Source: Serripes groenlandicus
Taxonomy: Eukaryota > Mollusca > Bivalvia > Cardiida > Cardiidae
DNA length: 64,000 bases
Reading direction: 5' to 3'
Assembly (NCBI GenBank): GCA_031761405.1
Contig: JASEVX010000013.1
Span: 32,971,652 to 33,035,651, forward strand
The translations under genes and the position numbers were made by a program. Positions 34,751 through 47,214 of the stretch are shown one piece after another; within the stretch, counting starts at the first letter, position 1; each line of letters opens with the position of its first letter. The notes beneath the pieces are model-generated. The model saw only the letters and a list, made by a program, of their open reading frames with translations. It had not been told where the DNA came from and did not search any database.

Positions 34751-37700
34751 AGAACTGTCGCACCTAAACGACTATTGATGCAGTAAATACTTCATTTTGT
34801 TCAACTAAGTTTAATTACCGTATACGTATTATACAAGCGACAGAACAACATTTGCAGGAAGAATACAAGTAGTGTCAAAAGATAGGTAGTATCTAGTGCT
34901 GAGAACTATGTCAACAAATAACCAACCGTTGTAGTTTTGTTTTTATCTAAATGTCAATCAAATTGATTAATACACGTATTAGTTAAACTGGTGTAAAATG
35001 ATTTTGAAATATCTCCGAATAAATACACGGGCTGATCTAGAACTGTTAACGAAAACAGTCTGCGCTACATGACAAGATGGTTCAGTATGGTACAATGGGA
35101 AAACCATCCAAAAGCAATCCTTTACTCTTATGCACATGCAATATGATGGCACTTTAGATGACAGACGACTTTAGAAACCGTTTGCACACATGTCGGAGAA
35201 AAAAAGTGATTTGTCTAATTTCCCGCTAAGATGTAAATCAATGTCGTATTGATATTTCGCAATTTGCTGATGTTTTTTTTTCTTCTTCAAAGCATACGAT
35301 TCAGACAATGACGCATCACGTTGATTCCAAAGTGGTGTAACTTTATTCGATTATAAACCATACGTCTCCCTGTATCGCAATACACGTATACCTTGTATGA
35401 TATTCTTACGAGTCGAAATAATAGTCACACAATTGCATATCGTACTAGCGCATGCCAGCGTATGAAAAATATCACTCATACGCTGGTGTACGCTGACATA
35501 CGCTAGGGGTACGTGAGACATATGGGTTATACGTTTCAAGCACGGTCGCATACGCTGGCATACGTTGATGCATTTTTTTTTTTAAACATGCCTAACAATT
35601 GTGTGCGTATTCTGACGTATGGTTTATACGCAAGGCAGACGCAAGGCATACGCTGAAAACGATCGAGTTATGCTAGAATTACGTTACCCATAGGTCGAGT
35701 ACGCTGGTCATACGCTGACATGAAGGTGTACCATACAGCTAGCGTATTGATGGCGCATGAGTAAATTACTTATATCGTATGTCTGACGTTTCTGTAATAT
35801 ATATAGACATCTTGGCGTATGCCTGACGATTGAGTAACGTATACATTGTACATAACGTACAACTAACGTATGATTGACGTATGGTAAGCGTATCCCCTGC
35901 GTATTGCAAGCGTTTTGATAAAGTGTATACATAGTATCACATTTCTAGATATTTTACAGTTCTTCGTGGACCTCTTTGTCATGTGATAGTGGTACACTGG
36001 ACATGCGCAGTGCATACGCTACTCATTCGCTAGCCATACTCAGACTTCGCTGGTAAAATGCTGGACATACGCTGGCGATACGCTACTTAAACACTTCTCA
36101 TAGGTTCAATACGGTAAATATACAAACAATTCTGTATTTACAAGGCTATTTTGGGCGTATGAAAATTAATTTGTGAATTTCCATACGCAACTAATACGTT
36201 TCGCTCATACGCAATAGTGTGCCAGGGCAATAACGAGTTGATTTACTTTTGAAAACGATTGTGAGAACATATGAATGATAGTACTCGTTTCAAACTAACT
36301 AGTCATTTTTCTTACAAAAAGTTCACTGCCGACATCCCTACAAAAGTATGTTAGGCCTAATTACTAACACTTGAGAAGATATATTTAAGTTGTTTCTATT
36401 TAAATATTTCACCAGTTACGTCTCTAGTCGTCAATATTCGGGATAGAATGAAATTGTAGACTTCAAACGACAATTTCATGTTGTTTATGTAAAGCGCTTT
36501 ACTGTAAGATTGCCTGCACCTAGTTCACATTGATTAGTACGGAATAAACAAAATCCATCAAATGGTAACAAAATATTTCTTATTCAGTTCTACGCATATT
36601 TTACTTTTTCTTAAAAGTGTTAGTTCACACGAATTTACGAGTCCTTTTATTACCTTAAATATCGATTTAGAATAAAAATTGAGTGACTAGACGATAATAA
36701 TTTTCAATATGTGTTTTACGTTTCACCTTCCGCTTTTTATTCATACCCAAAATGTCGACTCCTATGATTTTAGCCAGTTTCATTTCAGACAGTTTCATGT
36801 GGTATGAACAAAAATAAAAATCTAAAAAAATCTCACACCTGTTACCTATGTCGAAAAATAACCTTTTTTTTTTTTTTTGTATTATTATACAAATAAAATT
36901 TCAATTGCCTGTAATAGAATTGTTAAGCTCTTTGAGTTTTCTGGTGTCTGGTAATTAGGGAATGATTTAAAGGTTGTTTGAACACAATATGTTAATAGGC
37001 AAAGCCTAGGTCTTGTGAAAGCAAGAACAATTAATTAAACCTTGTCAGTCCCAAAACAATAAAGGAATTTGAAAAACAAATTGAAAAATATTTATCATGT
37101 ATCTAAGGTTAATAAGTACATATATCTGTTTTATTTCTTTATAATGTCAGGAATGTAACAGACTGTCAGATTTCCAGGGATGTTGATGGAAAACAATTTG
37201 AGAAGGCATTGAATAATGTTCTGATTTCTTTTTACAAAAGCCAGTTGTTTGTAAACTAGTAATAAGTTTAATTGGAAACTGACTCTTACCATGGTTGATT
37301 GCTTTTTTAAGCTTAACATTATTTTCAATGGAATTTAGGTTCAACTAACATTTTCCCTCTGGCTTTCTAGAAAAAATACTCCACACAACAATCTCCCAAG
37401 GTAAATAGTTACCTTTGCACGATCTGGCTCAATGTATAATCTTGAGACAGAGATGAAAACACTATGCATTTATAAAGACTGAAAAAACTGTACTTTTTGA
37501 CAAATATTTTAAAAAGTCCAATTTATAAGATATTTCAATATTGTAAGTCTATATAAGGTTCAATTATGTAGGATGGATATAAATTCCACATATTATTCAC
37601 TATTTACCTGATGTGCTGCTTTAAAGGAAACACATATAAAGTTATAAAGGTTACAGGCATTTTTAGTTAAAATTGTTGACGCATATGAAAACACTGTGGA

Positions 37701-40700
37701 GAAAAGGACCACTTGCTCATGATCAGCAATTTTTCCTTTTGCCACAGTGAATTCCATTAACCCCAACATTGTCAATTTCATCTGCTGCAAGTTTGATGTA
37801 TGTTGGAAAGGGTTAAGTTTAGCCCCTTGACTGATGTAAATGATTTGATGTCTGTGACTTATCTGAATACATTGTCGGAATGGTGTAATTGGTCCAAAAT
37901 GAACAATATCTTCCTATTCAACAATATCTTCACTTTGAACTCTATCTCCTTTGCGGGTTTTTAATTTGTAAAACATGAAACAGCATCAGTTTATTTGTTA
38001 ATAAATACACGTGTCAACAACTGATTATGTATACATGTATATGCAATATGTCGTTTAACAATATGAATAGTGAAGGATATGATCATACCTTGAAAATGAT
38101 CAGCTGCTCAGAGTCCTCATTGTTAATCAACTTCAAGTTCCTTTTTCTGATTGTTATTGCTCAATTATAAAAACTTTTGAAAAGGCTACAGGGAGTAAAA
38201 CACTGTGTTCTTGTTTTCACTATAATAATGTGATAAGTGTTTAAGTAAGACAACTCTGATGATTACCCACAACATAATGGGTTCATGCATAAATTGTTAA
38301 GTTTATTTGCTTCTTTCAAAACATGTTCCTGCTCAGAACTCTTGTTAGACAGGTGTTTTACCATTAAACTACGGTATGGGTTTTTACTTTTAGCAGTAGT
38401 TCATGAACATATGTGTTATTACATTACCAGTATGTACAATCAAGTATAATAATTCATTTGATACAATGTATACCAGTTGTAACTATTTCTATTGTATAGA
38501 TTAAACAATTTCACACAGAAAAATGGAATTCACAATAAATTACACAGAAAATAGATACATTTCTGTGGTATTTCAGTTATATCAGAGGACAGAAAACTTA
38601 TGTGAGGTCCCTGGGTGACTTATTACTGACAATAATATGAACTGTCTCTAAGGTTTTATATTAGCATTTTTTGTTGAAAACCATACTTAGTTTTCTTCAT
38701 TTTTCAAACAAAATGTTTATGTATATTTATTCAAATAAAAAGTATTTTGAGTTTTTATTGAATTTGAAAAGAGACTGATCGTCTTTTTCTGCAGGTTTTA
38801 ATGTTCAGTTTGTTTTTTACCTTATTTTAGTTTGATGTAGTTAGTGTACATTGCCCTAAAAGGCTTTTTTTATTTTTCATTTATTTGCTCTTAAATATGA
38901 AGAGTTCTATAACATCATTGGTTGTTGTGGTATCAAGTATGAAGATATTGCTGTCAATAGCTTTTGAATCTTTTGTGAATGTGGTTTGAATACATATATT
39001 TAGAGTGTTATAAATAACCTACTAAAAATAATGTTGAAATTCTTAGTACCAATTTTGTCTAATCTGATATTAGAGTTTGATCAATACACACATTTTGGTT
39101 AAAAAAACCGATGAATCTACTAGAAATTTAGCCTGTTGAGAAATAAAAATGTGTTTTACTGATGGCCCACATGTGACATCATTTTTTTAAAACATTGGAC
39201 TCATTTGAAGGCATGAAAGTGTTTTCCTCTTTATCAGGTTAGAGGATATATAGCTTAAGACATTTACAATTTATACCCAAAAACCAGGGTGCACTGATTC
39301 TGGTGTTATATTTGACAAAGATCATAGACATAAACTGTTAAACTGTACAATGTGAAAACAATGTAAATTGAAGGCAAATAATTTGAAATTGACAGTAATT
39401 GTGTTTGTTTGCTACATTGACTGCAATATATAGATACAAGTCTTAATGTTAATAACACTGTATTGTCGAGAATGTGATATTTTAGCTGTTGTCTTGAATG
39501 GGGTCAACATTTGACAGGACAACTTCGGCTTTAAATGACCGATGACAGATACAGACATAAACAATAAATGCGAGGTGACGTCACGCGATGAAAGCATCGT
39601 GGAACGGTTCTCAAAAGATAATAAAAAATATTTTAGAGATTAAGTTATATCTTTAAGCAAATTATTGACATAATAAATATATTACCATACAATGAAGCTA
39701 TGTCGATACAGAAACAGACTTATTCGTCTTTTTCAGTTAAAATAATATCCGAGGTCTCGCGCACTTGGCCAGTGTAACAAACGATAGTTTCCGTTGACAT
39801 GTTTACTATCATTTTCAAGTGTTTATTGCTTCTTTATTTTGCAATGATATAATATCCATGAAAATATTATGACAGGTACTTAAGAATAGTCGAATTACCC
39901 TTCAAAACTGTACTTCCAATGAATGAAATCCATAATTCACGGAACTACATTTGTGACGAGTCAAACTATCCTTTCCTACCATTTTTGTCGTTTTCTTTCT
40001 GTTTTGTATTCATTACTTGCATTACAATGACGTCGCATTTGCAGGTGTTTACATCCGCTTAGTCGAGAAAATATTATTCTAAAAATAGAAAACGAGTGTT
40101 ATTACACGCAAATTATCACATACCAGATTCTTTGTTTTCATTCCTTTATCGAGTAGGTAGATCTATTGTCTGATTAATTATTCCCTCTAGAAGTATTTAT
40201 TTGTTTTGTAATTTACTTTTCATCCAAAAAAATATCGTATCTGCGCATTTACCTGTTACGAAATTTATAGGTTACGAAGTTACTTATTCAGTCCAGTAAA
40301 ACCGTAAACAAAATGGCCGAAAAAAGGGGTTATGGGGTTGAGATTTGATGTAAAAAAGAGTAATATTGTGCTGAATTCTCTTTTTCTTTTATCTCTCATG
40401 ATGTCTTCGTACGGGTAACCTATATGCGTGCCCCGCTCGAACCTTCGACGTATTAAAACGTTGAATGACTTGGTTTGTCAGATGTCTAGTTATTGTCCTA
40501 CTTGAATATATCCAAACATGCGCGGAGCTCCAGCAATATAGAGTATTCCTGACAATTGTAAAAAAAAAGAATCTTGACACTACGGCATCTAAATATACAC
40601 TGTATTTCAGAGACATCTGACCTGCTCGGTTGTATAGTTGTAGAGCGTCCGCCTCGGGTGCGCGATGTCGTGGGTTCGATCCCCGGCCGGGTGATACCAA

Positions 40701-43446
40701 AGACTTTTAAAATGGATGTAATGGCTGCCCTCCTTTGCGCTTAGGGGTTAGCATGGCGAATGACTGGCTGGTGCGAGGATAATGGGCCAGTAGTTATGGG
40801 ACCTCATTCAGTAAACGCCGTCAAATAACTAAACAATTGTTGAAAGCGATGTAAAAAAGCAAACAATCAATCAACCAGTCAGAGACATCTTGAATGCTTC
40901 TTTTACTTATTAGCAATCCCCACATATCCAAACCAGACAGCACGGATGCACTGGTTGGTCTGGATATTGACTGTTCGCAAATGCCCTATGAAGGGTGTCC
41001 ATCTGTGGCAACGCTCCTATTAAGACAATCGGTGGTGTAATTTAGGTCCGACATCACTTCGAATAAACGTAGTTCGTGTGGGCTATATAGGATATTATGG
41101 ATAACTTTTAACCTCATCACGCAAGCGGAAACCAATTCACTACCCACATATTACTATATTCATGAGCGCCGTCCGAGGCCTAAATCGAGTTCGTGAGCAT
41201 TCCGATTAGTTTTAAAATGGTAAGTTAAGAAGTAATTAACACCATATTTAGAAAGATAATTTCTATTTTATTATTTTATTAAAATTATAAGCTGAGTGGC
41301 ATTATTATATGATCTGCATCAAGCGAATTGGTGTCTTAAAGGTGCTGAACTCCAGATTAAAGATAGTATAGTCAAAGTTTTAAAACTGTTCAAAAGTTGT
41401 CTTGAAATATTAGAATCATAATTCTTGGATACAATTAGAGTAATAATGTTACAAAAAATAGAACTGTCGCTCCTTTAGTTGTATTAGATGATTTAATCAT
41501 TGATGGTGCCGTTACGGATTGTCAAAAAGACTCCAATTTGCTAGCTGTGGTTCCTATTGTATTTAAATGGTGTATGCCTTAGATTAAACATAACAAAAAT
41601 TACAATGTTAAACTCAAAATAAGGAATGGCTATCGCATTCGGGTCTGACTGATTTGTAACCAAAACATTTGATTTGACATCATAGCTCAAGAAAAGTCAA
41701 CATGTGTTCTCGGTAGTTCTCAGAATGAGCTTTAATTGAATATAGCTTTCTTGGTTAATTACATTGTTGGGAAAGAGCCATAGCCCAAAACGCTACAGTG
41801 GTCGCCTATGGAAAATGAATTGTTTCCATCTGACCTAATGCTCATCATATTTGTCTATCCAAAATACCCAGCAAGGGATGTAATCATTGTAGTTCTGCGA
41901 ATTATATGTGAAATGTTGATGATAAATTGGTATGTGGAGTACTGGTATGAGATCGAGCAAGGATACTCGAGGCAATGTGAATTTATCGCCTTGAAATAAC
42001 TCAAATACAGTAAAAAACGGTGTTAAACTCTATTTAATAAGTTTCCTTAAAATGCTACATAGTGGATGATGTCAGTTAGCTAATGCAGATACCCAATGTA
42101 AGGTACGCTGAATAAATGTTCAAATTATCAAAATAAAAAAACAAACATTATTGACTCATGCCGTACAGGTTCATCTGGGCAGAAACTTTTCTCCTCCTTT
42201 TGATTTTCTGTTTCAGGCATCGTTGCTCAATATCTCTATCTTTCTTAGACGGAATGTGTCGGCCCGGATTAACCTGGACGGACTGACCAGGCTGATCTGG
42301 GTCGATACTTTACACAGAGTCTATAATGTTGGTGTTATCCATATATTATGGAACGGCTATCTACAAGACACTTTACATAGTTGAACTGCATTTGCGTACA
42401 GTGAAGACTCAGGTGAGTCCGTGCCTACGTAACATCTCACCAGAAGCTTTGTTTTACGCCAACATGTAATTCAATCGAATATGTATCTTTTGACAACAAA
42501 TTGGAAGTGTATCTCCATTAATTGTACCATTACATGTACATGATGCCAAACCGGAGATACAGGAGACAGTATTATCGCAAGAAGTGACTCACCTACATTA
42601 TATTGTGGGTGTTTTGGGTTGCGTTTTATTATCTTGGTTGCTTCCTCAGATCTTAAAGGTTCTGAACTCCAGATTAGATATAGCATGATCAAAGTTATAA
42701 AACTGTTCAAAAGTTGTCTTGAAATATTAAAATCATAATTCTGAGATAAAATTAGAGTAATAATTTCACTTTCCAGATTAAACATTGATCGTGTATGTTT
42801 CATTTTTACTGGGTAAACATACCTAGTAGGCCGAATTTTGTACATTTTCATTAACATTCAATTGACTGTTTGTCAACATTTACTGCTAAAATAGTTTTGA
42901 ACTATTTATTACTTACTTTGTTGTCACTATTAGCAATATTTGCAGAAGTTTTAACATTTCAAAATTTTGATCTCCATCTGGAGTTCAGCACCTTTAACGT
43001 TGGGTACATGCATATCTTGTTCTACGTATCATATATGGTAAATTAACATCTACAAACCTGCCACAGTATTCATTAAGTGGTTGTTTGTTTATGCTAACTG
43101 TTAATGAAACAAACTGTATGCATAACAAAATGTTTATACTTTATGTTCATCAGATCGAATTATTGTTAGGGTAGAACATAATGCCGAAAACTGTGTTACA
43201 GACAAATCTGAATACATCTGTGCTTTCCGTGTTTGTATAAGTTAGCTTTACTCATTGAACTTTCGCAGTCATGTGACTGACATGTCGGTTAAATCTTTAT
43301 ACACTTGACACGCGATGAATTGAACAACCAATAATTGGAATACATCATTAAACTCGACCTATTTCCTGGAACGGATCTGTCTTTTGAACACAACAGTTCT
43401 GATTGCTCTTACGAGTACTCAATACTGCCGTTGGACTATTTTCTTA
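34482..43446. repeat. Near-identical ~9-kb direct duplication, copy 2
   Basis: This is the partner of 4316-13279. Here the left side continues smoothly into related repeat sequence instead of hitting a gap, so copy 2 looks like the complete version. Homology ends at 43446 and continues ATAAGAGTTTACCACTTGC instead of the 70-bp-family monomer found after copy 1. Contents mirror copy 1: CATACG cluster (35351-36211), MITEs (37606-37818, 42652-42996) and SINE (40619-40878). No gene is supported. Confidence 0.95.
40619..40878 (+). mobile_element. tRNA-derived SINE with 12-bp target-site duplication (copy 2)
   Basis: Identical to the SINE at 10452-10711, with TCAGAGACATCT at 40607-40618 and 40879-40890. 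Its presence in both copies shows that the insertion predates the duplication. Confidence 0.88.
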
Positions 43447-44021
43447 ATAAGAGTTTACCACTTGCTTGTTGTTGATTTTTTGCATACTAATCACTTAAGT
43501 ATCAAGAAAGTACTGATGCTGAAAATACAAAAAGTACTTGAAGTATTTTGTTGTTTACTTTGGAGTTCGAGTAACTACTATAATTATCTTCCTTGCTTGC
43601 CATTTTGAAATATGATGATCATTAATAACAAATATTAAACAAAATGTGATAATTTGGAAAACACGAAGGAATTTGAGTTTGAAAACCATATGTCATTGAT
43701 GCCTTTGTATGATCTTATAATATCGACGTCTTGATTAATTTATTTTTGCACATGCAATTGTTTAATTTAATTAGTTGTGCACATGCAATTGTTTAATTGA
43801 ATTATATTTGCTATCTTTCTATTCAACATATTGTATATTTAACTTTCAAAATGTCTTACAAGGAAGGTAATTATTATAGTTGTGGGAACTATGTATTTTA
43901 TGTAAACCTTATATGGTATTTGTAATCATCATACGACAGTTCAATGTATACAGGCTATACACAAGTCAGAGTCAACACGGAATAGTAACTATAACGGTGG
44001 AAGGAAGGCGGACGGCTGCTC
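43447..44021. other. AT-rich 3' flank of the Shisa-like gene
   Basis: No array or second gene is seen. A direct repeat of GCACATGCAATTGTTTAATT lies at 43748 and 43780. On the minus strand an AATAAA (plus-strand TTTATT at 43739-43744) lies about 280 nt beyond the stop codon at 44022 and is a reasonable poly(A) signal for that gene. Confidence 0.5.
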
Positions 44022-44161
44022 TTAGTTAGGAGGGGCAACTGGACCCATTTGTTGTGTGTACTGGGCGTTCGGCGTTGGACCCGGCATGGGACCCGGCATG
44101 GGCGTGGCATTAGACATTGGATGTGGTTGGTCATATCCAGTGTGGTACGGGTTCACTGTCA
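44022..44161 (-). CDS. Shisa-like (six-Cys) membrane protein, last exon: Pro/Met-rich tail
   Basis: On the minus strand the acceptor CTAGTTTTTTAG precedes the exon at 44161. Two bases complete a Val codon left over from the previous exon, then 45 codons run to TAA at 44022. The peptide is rich in Pro, Met, Gln and Asn (PMPGPMPGPTP, QMGPVAPPN) with tyrosines in NPYHTGYD. This fits the disordered cytoplasmic tail of Shisa/VOPP1/WBP1-type adaptors. I do not see a canonical PPxY. The phase agrees exactly with the transmembrane exon. Confidence 0.75.
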
Positions 44162-44989
44162 CTAAAAAACTAGAATACCGGTTTTTATCATAAGTGCAGA
44201 TAAATTAAAACCAGATCTAAACTTAGCAGCAAATGCTCGTATAGAACTGATGACGCAGGTCGTCACATTTTTAACTTTGCATCACCCAATCAAATTGCCC
44301 CTTACAAACGTGTTAGGTATCAAAAGTGAGATAGCTAATATAAATAACGAAATAGAGAGGCAGTGAAGGCCGAGCGTTGAATATGTTGTGCGATTTAATT
44401 GGACGAAAAATATTACCTGCTCATAAATATTTAAATGTTAAGGGTCAACTTGAGACTATCTTGTATGTGCTGTCATGATATTGCGACAAGTTTTGACAAA
44501 AGTTCGTGATATCAAAGTTATATGTAAGTGATGATTGTCAGCATTTTCTTAAAACCTTTTGCGCTTATCTAGTGACAACAGAAACCAAACGGTACGAATA
44601 AACAGGTTAGTCTTGATCTATACTGGTCTCAAATGCCCTAAGGTTTGTTTTTGTAGAGCACATGTCAACATATCAATATTGGAGTGACCCTCTTTAAACT
44701 TTTTTATATTAATACAGATCAAAATAGAAACTGTTGTACAGAAGTTTCTTTTATCCTTCTATTGCCAATAGGCGAACAGTGCATGATAATATCAGAATGA
44801 TAATATCAGAATGAACAAATGCACTGGCTGACCTTTGTCTTTACTGGTCGCAAATGCTTTCCGTTTTAGTTTAAGCTTTTAATAACTAACAACCTCTTGA
44901 CGACATCCGCGTGTGTAAGGCATGTCTAACAACACCCTCTTTTCGATGTTTATTCCCTATATCTTCCCTCGATAAAACATGTCAATTAC

Positions 44990-45126
44990 CTGATGTCTGT
45001 GGGCTATTACCATGCTGTATGATGGCAGTTTGTCGGCGGCGACGAAGGAAGCAACAGCCGCACATACACATGCTGACTGTAAAAACGACCCACGCTATGA
45101 TGATACCGACAATAGCTTCACTGTTT
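44990..45126 (-). CDS. Shisa-like membrane protein, transmembrane exon
   Basis: The exon lies between the acceptor CTCTATTTATCAG (exon start 45126) and the donor CAG/gtaatt (exon end 44990); it is 137 nt. After one base completing the previous codon it encodes a single hydrophobic helix (AIVGIIIAWVVFTVSMCM), then CGCC and the stop-transfer cluster RRRR. The orientation is thus N-terminus outside, C-terminus in the cytoplasm. The juxtamembrane cysteines are candidates for palmitoylation. The 83-aa plus-strand frame over this region is a shadow. Confidence 0.78.
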
Positions 45127-46085
45127 CTGATAAATAGAGAAAGCATGTTTCACAGTTTATAAATCATTTAAGTATCAATGAATTACGAACCTATTATTGC
45201 ACAAATTATTATAGCATACATCGATGGACCACTCAAACACATCGATAAATCGAAGTGATTTATGTGTCCATTTCGACGTCGAGTTATCGCGAGTTCAATA
45301 TATTTGAACCAGGTCAGACTGTTAAGCAACGTGCTGCTTCAGCCTATAGTGAAGACTCGGGTCAGTTTATGTAGAATCATGTTCACACAATAGTCTTCTA
45401 TGAACCCACAGTAAAGCTAGAAAAATGCCACAATGACGCCATACATGTAGATATGCCTCAAGCTGTTTAGTGAATTAAAGAAATATAGTCTAAATCTCAC
45501 TCTTAATTGCTGGGATGTTAGTGATCAGTATAAAATAATCCATAAACTTAGAAAGAAAATCAAAGATCTTTTGCGAATAGTGTAAATCAATATCAACATG
45601 CTCCTCCGTGCAGTTTGATCTTCGCTGTTTATATTTTAGTCAAATACAGTCTTAAGACATGTTACAGTTGGATCAGCTAGTACCGAAGTAACCATGGTCT
45701 ATATTTTCATGAATGTGCTTAGGTTTCTTTTCATACAATAAAATACAATACAATTCAATACAACAGTTTATTTGCGTAATGAGGCCACCGGTCTACACTA
45801 CATACATATAATATTACATGCAACTTACAAATCAGTAATGTGCAAAATCATATTTCATCAAAAAAGATTTGGAACATAAAGGGCTATTTATTTTTTAATA
45901 ACTACTGGATTTTCATTTTGAAGGATACTCATTTTTTATATTCTTAAATTTGTTTCACAAATACATTGAACTTAGGGAACCTGTCGTGATATAGTTGTCA
46001 GTGCGCAGGATTTAATAACGGGCATCCTCGGTTCTACTGGCATGATTCCGGTTAGACATAATGTGGCCAAGGATCTGGTGAGAAT
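45127..46085. other. Intron sequence of the Shisa-like gene
   Basis: Apart from the candidate exon at 45548-45624, I see no gene. The segment 45300-45370 (CAGGTCAGACTG ... CCTATAGTGAAGACTCGG) resembles 12115-12245 and parts of 50440-50990, a dispersed non-coding repeat. An ACAATACAATTCAATACAAC simple stretch lies at 45745. Confidence 0.4.
45548..45624 (-). CDS. Shisa-like membrane protein, weak candidate linker exon
   Basis: The six-Cys exon ends at a codon boundary but the transmembrane exon needs two preceding bases, so an exon of length 2 modulo 3 must lie between them. This 77-nt stretch has an acceptor (ATATAAACAG), stays open in the required phase (start RRSNCTEEHVDIDL, with an NCT sequon) and ends in AA/gtttat, giving an AAA Lys codon at the junction. 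The donor is poor and the pyrimidine tract is weak, so another exon, for instance a microexon, could serve instead. Confidence 0.3.
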
Positions 46086-47165
46086 CAGGATGCACGGGTA
46101 CATCTGAATCGGGATACATGGGCTCATCTGAATCGGGATGCATGAGTACATCTGAATCGAGTTAAACAGAAAAATCTGAATCAGGATGCACGGGCACACC
46201 TGAATCGGAAAGCACGTGTACATCTAAATCGGGATGCACAGGTACATCTGAATCGGGATGGGCGGGTACATCTGAATCAGGATACATTGGCTCATCTGCA
46301 TCGGGATGCATGAGTACATCTGAATCGAGTTAAACGGGAATATCTGAATCGGGATGCACGGGCACATCTGAATCGGAATGCACGGGCTCATCTGAATCGG
46401 GATGCACGGGCACATCTGAATTAGAATGCACGGACACATCTGAATCGGGATACATTGGCACATCTGAATCGGGATACATGGGTACATCTGAATCGAAATG
46501 CACGGGCACATCTGAATCGGGATGGGCGGTACATCTGAATCAGGATACCTTGATACATCTGAATCGGGATGCATGAGTACATCCAAAACGAGTAAAACGG
46601 GAATTTCTGAATCGGGATGCACAGGTACATCTGAATCGAGCTGCACGGGTACATCTAAATCGGGATGCATGCATACATCTGAATCGAGTTAAAACGGGAA
46701 TATCTGAATCAGGATGCACGGGCACATCTGAATCGGAAAGCACGGATACATGTGAATCGGGATGGGCGGGCACATCTGAATCGGGATACATTGGCTCATC
46801 TGCATCAGAATGCATGAGTACATCTGAATCGAGTTAAACGGGAATATCTGAATCGGGACGCACGGGCACATCTTCATCGGAATGCACGGGCTCATCTTAA
46901 TCGGGATGCACGGGCACATCTGAATCAGAATGCACGGGCACATCTGAATCAGGATACATTGGCACATCTGAATCAGAATGCACGGGCACATCTGAAACGG
47001 GATACATTGGCACATCTGAATCAGGATACATTGGTACATCTGAATCGAAATGCACGGGCACCCCTGAATCGGGATGCACGGGCACATCTGAATCAGGATG
47101 CACAGGCACATCTGAATCGGGATACATGAGCACATCTGAATCGGGATACACGGGCACTTCTGAAT
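46086..47165. repeat. 24-bp minisatellite, about 45 copies, in an intron
   Basis: The 24-bp unit is close to CATCTGAATCGGGATGCACG plus GGCA. Because 24 is divisible by 3 and the unit lacks stops in several frames, minus-strand frames of 77-148 aa are open and read as octapeptide repeats (CPCIPIQM, DVPVHPDS). They are ended by scattered unit variants (for example GAGTTAAAC). The position between the six-Cys and transmembrane exons and the lack of clear splice sites argue for intronic minisatellite. An 8-residue coding VNTR cannot be excluded. Confidence 0.9.
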
Positions 47166-47214
47166 CTACATTGCACAATGAGGCATTTAAACCCCATGAA
47201 TCGTTAGACATGGC

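Noticed and set aside
44911..45162. 83-aa plus-strand frame with many Cys and Arg
   Set aside because: It is the antisense shadow of the transmembrane exon at 44990-45126.
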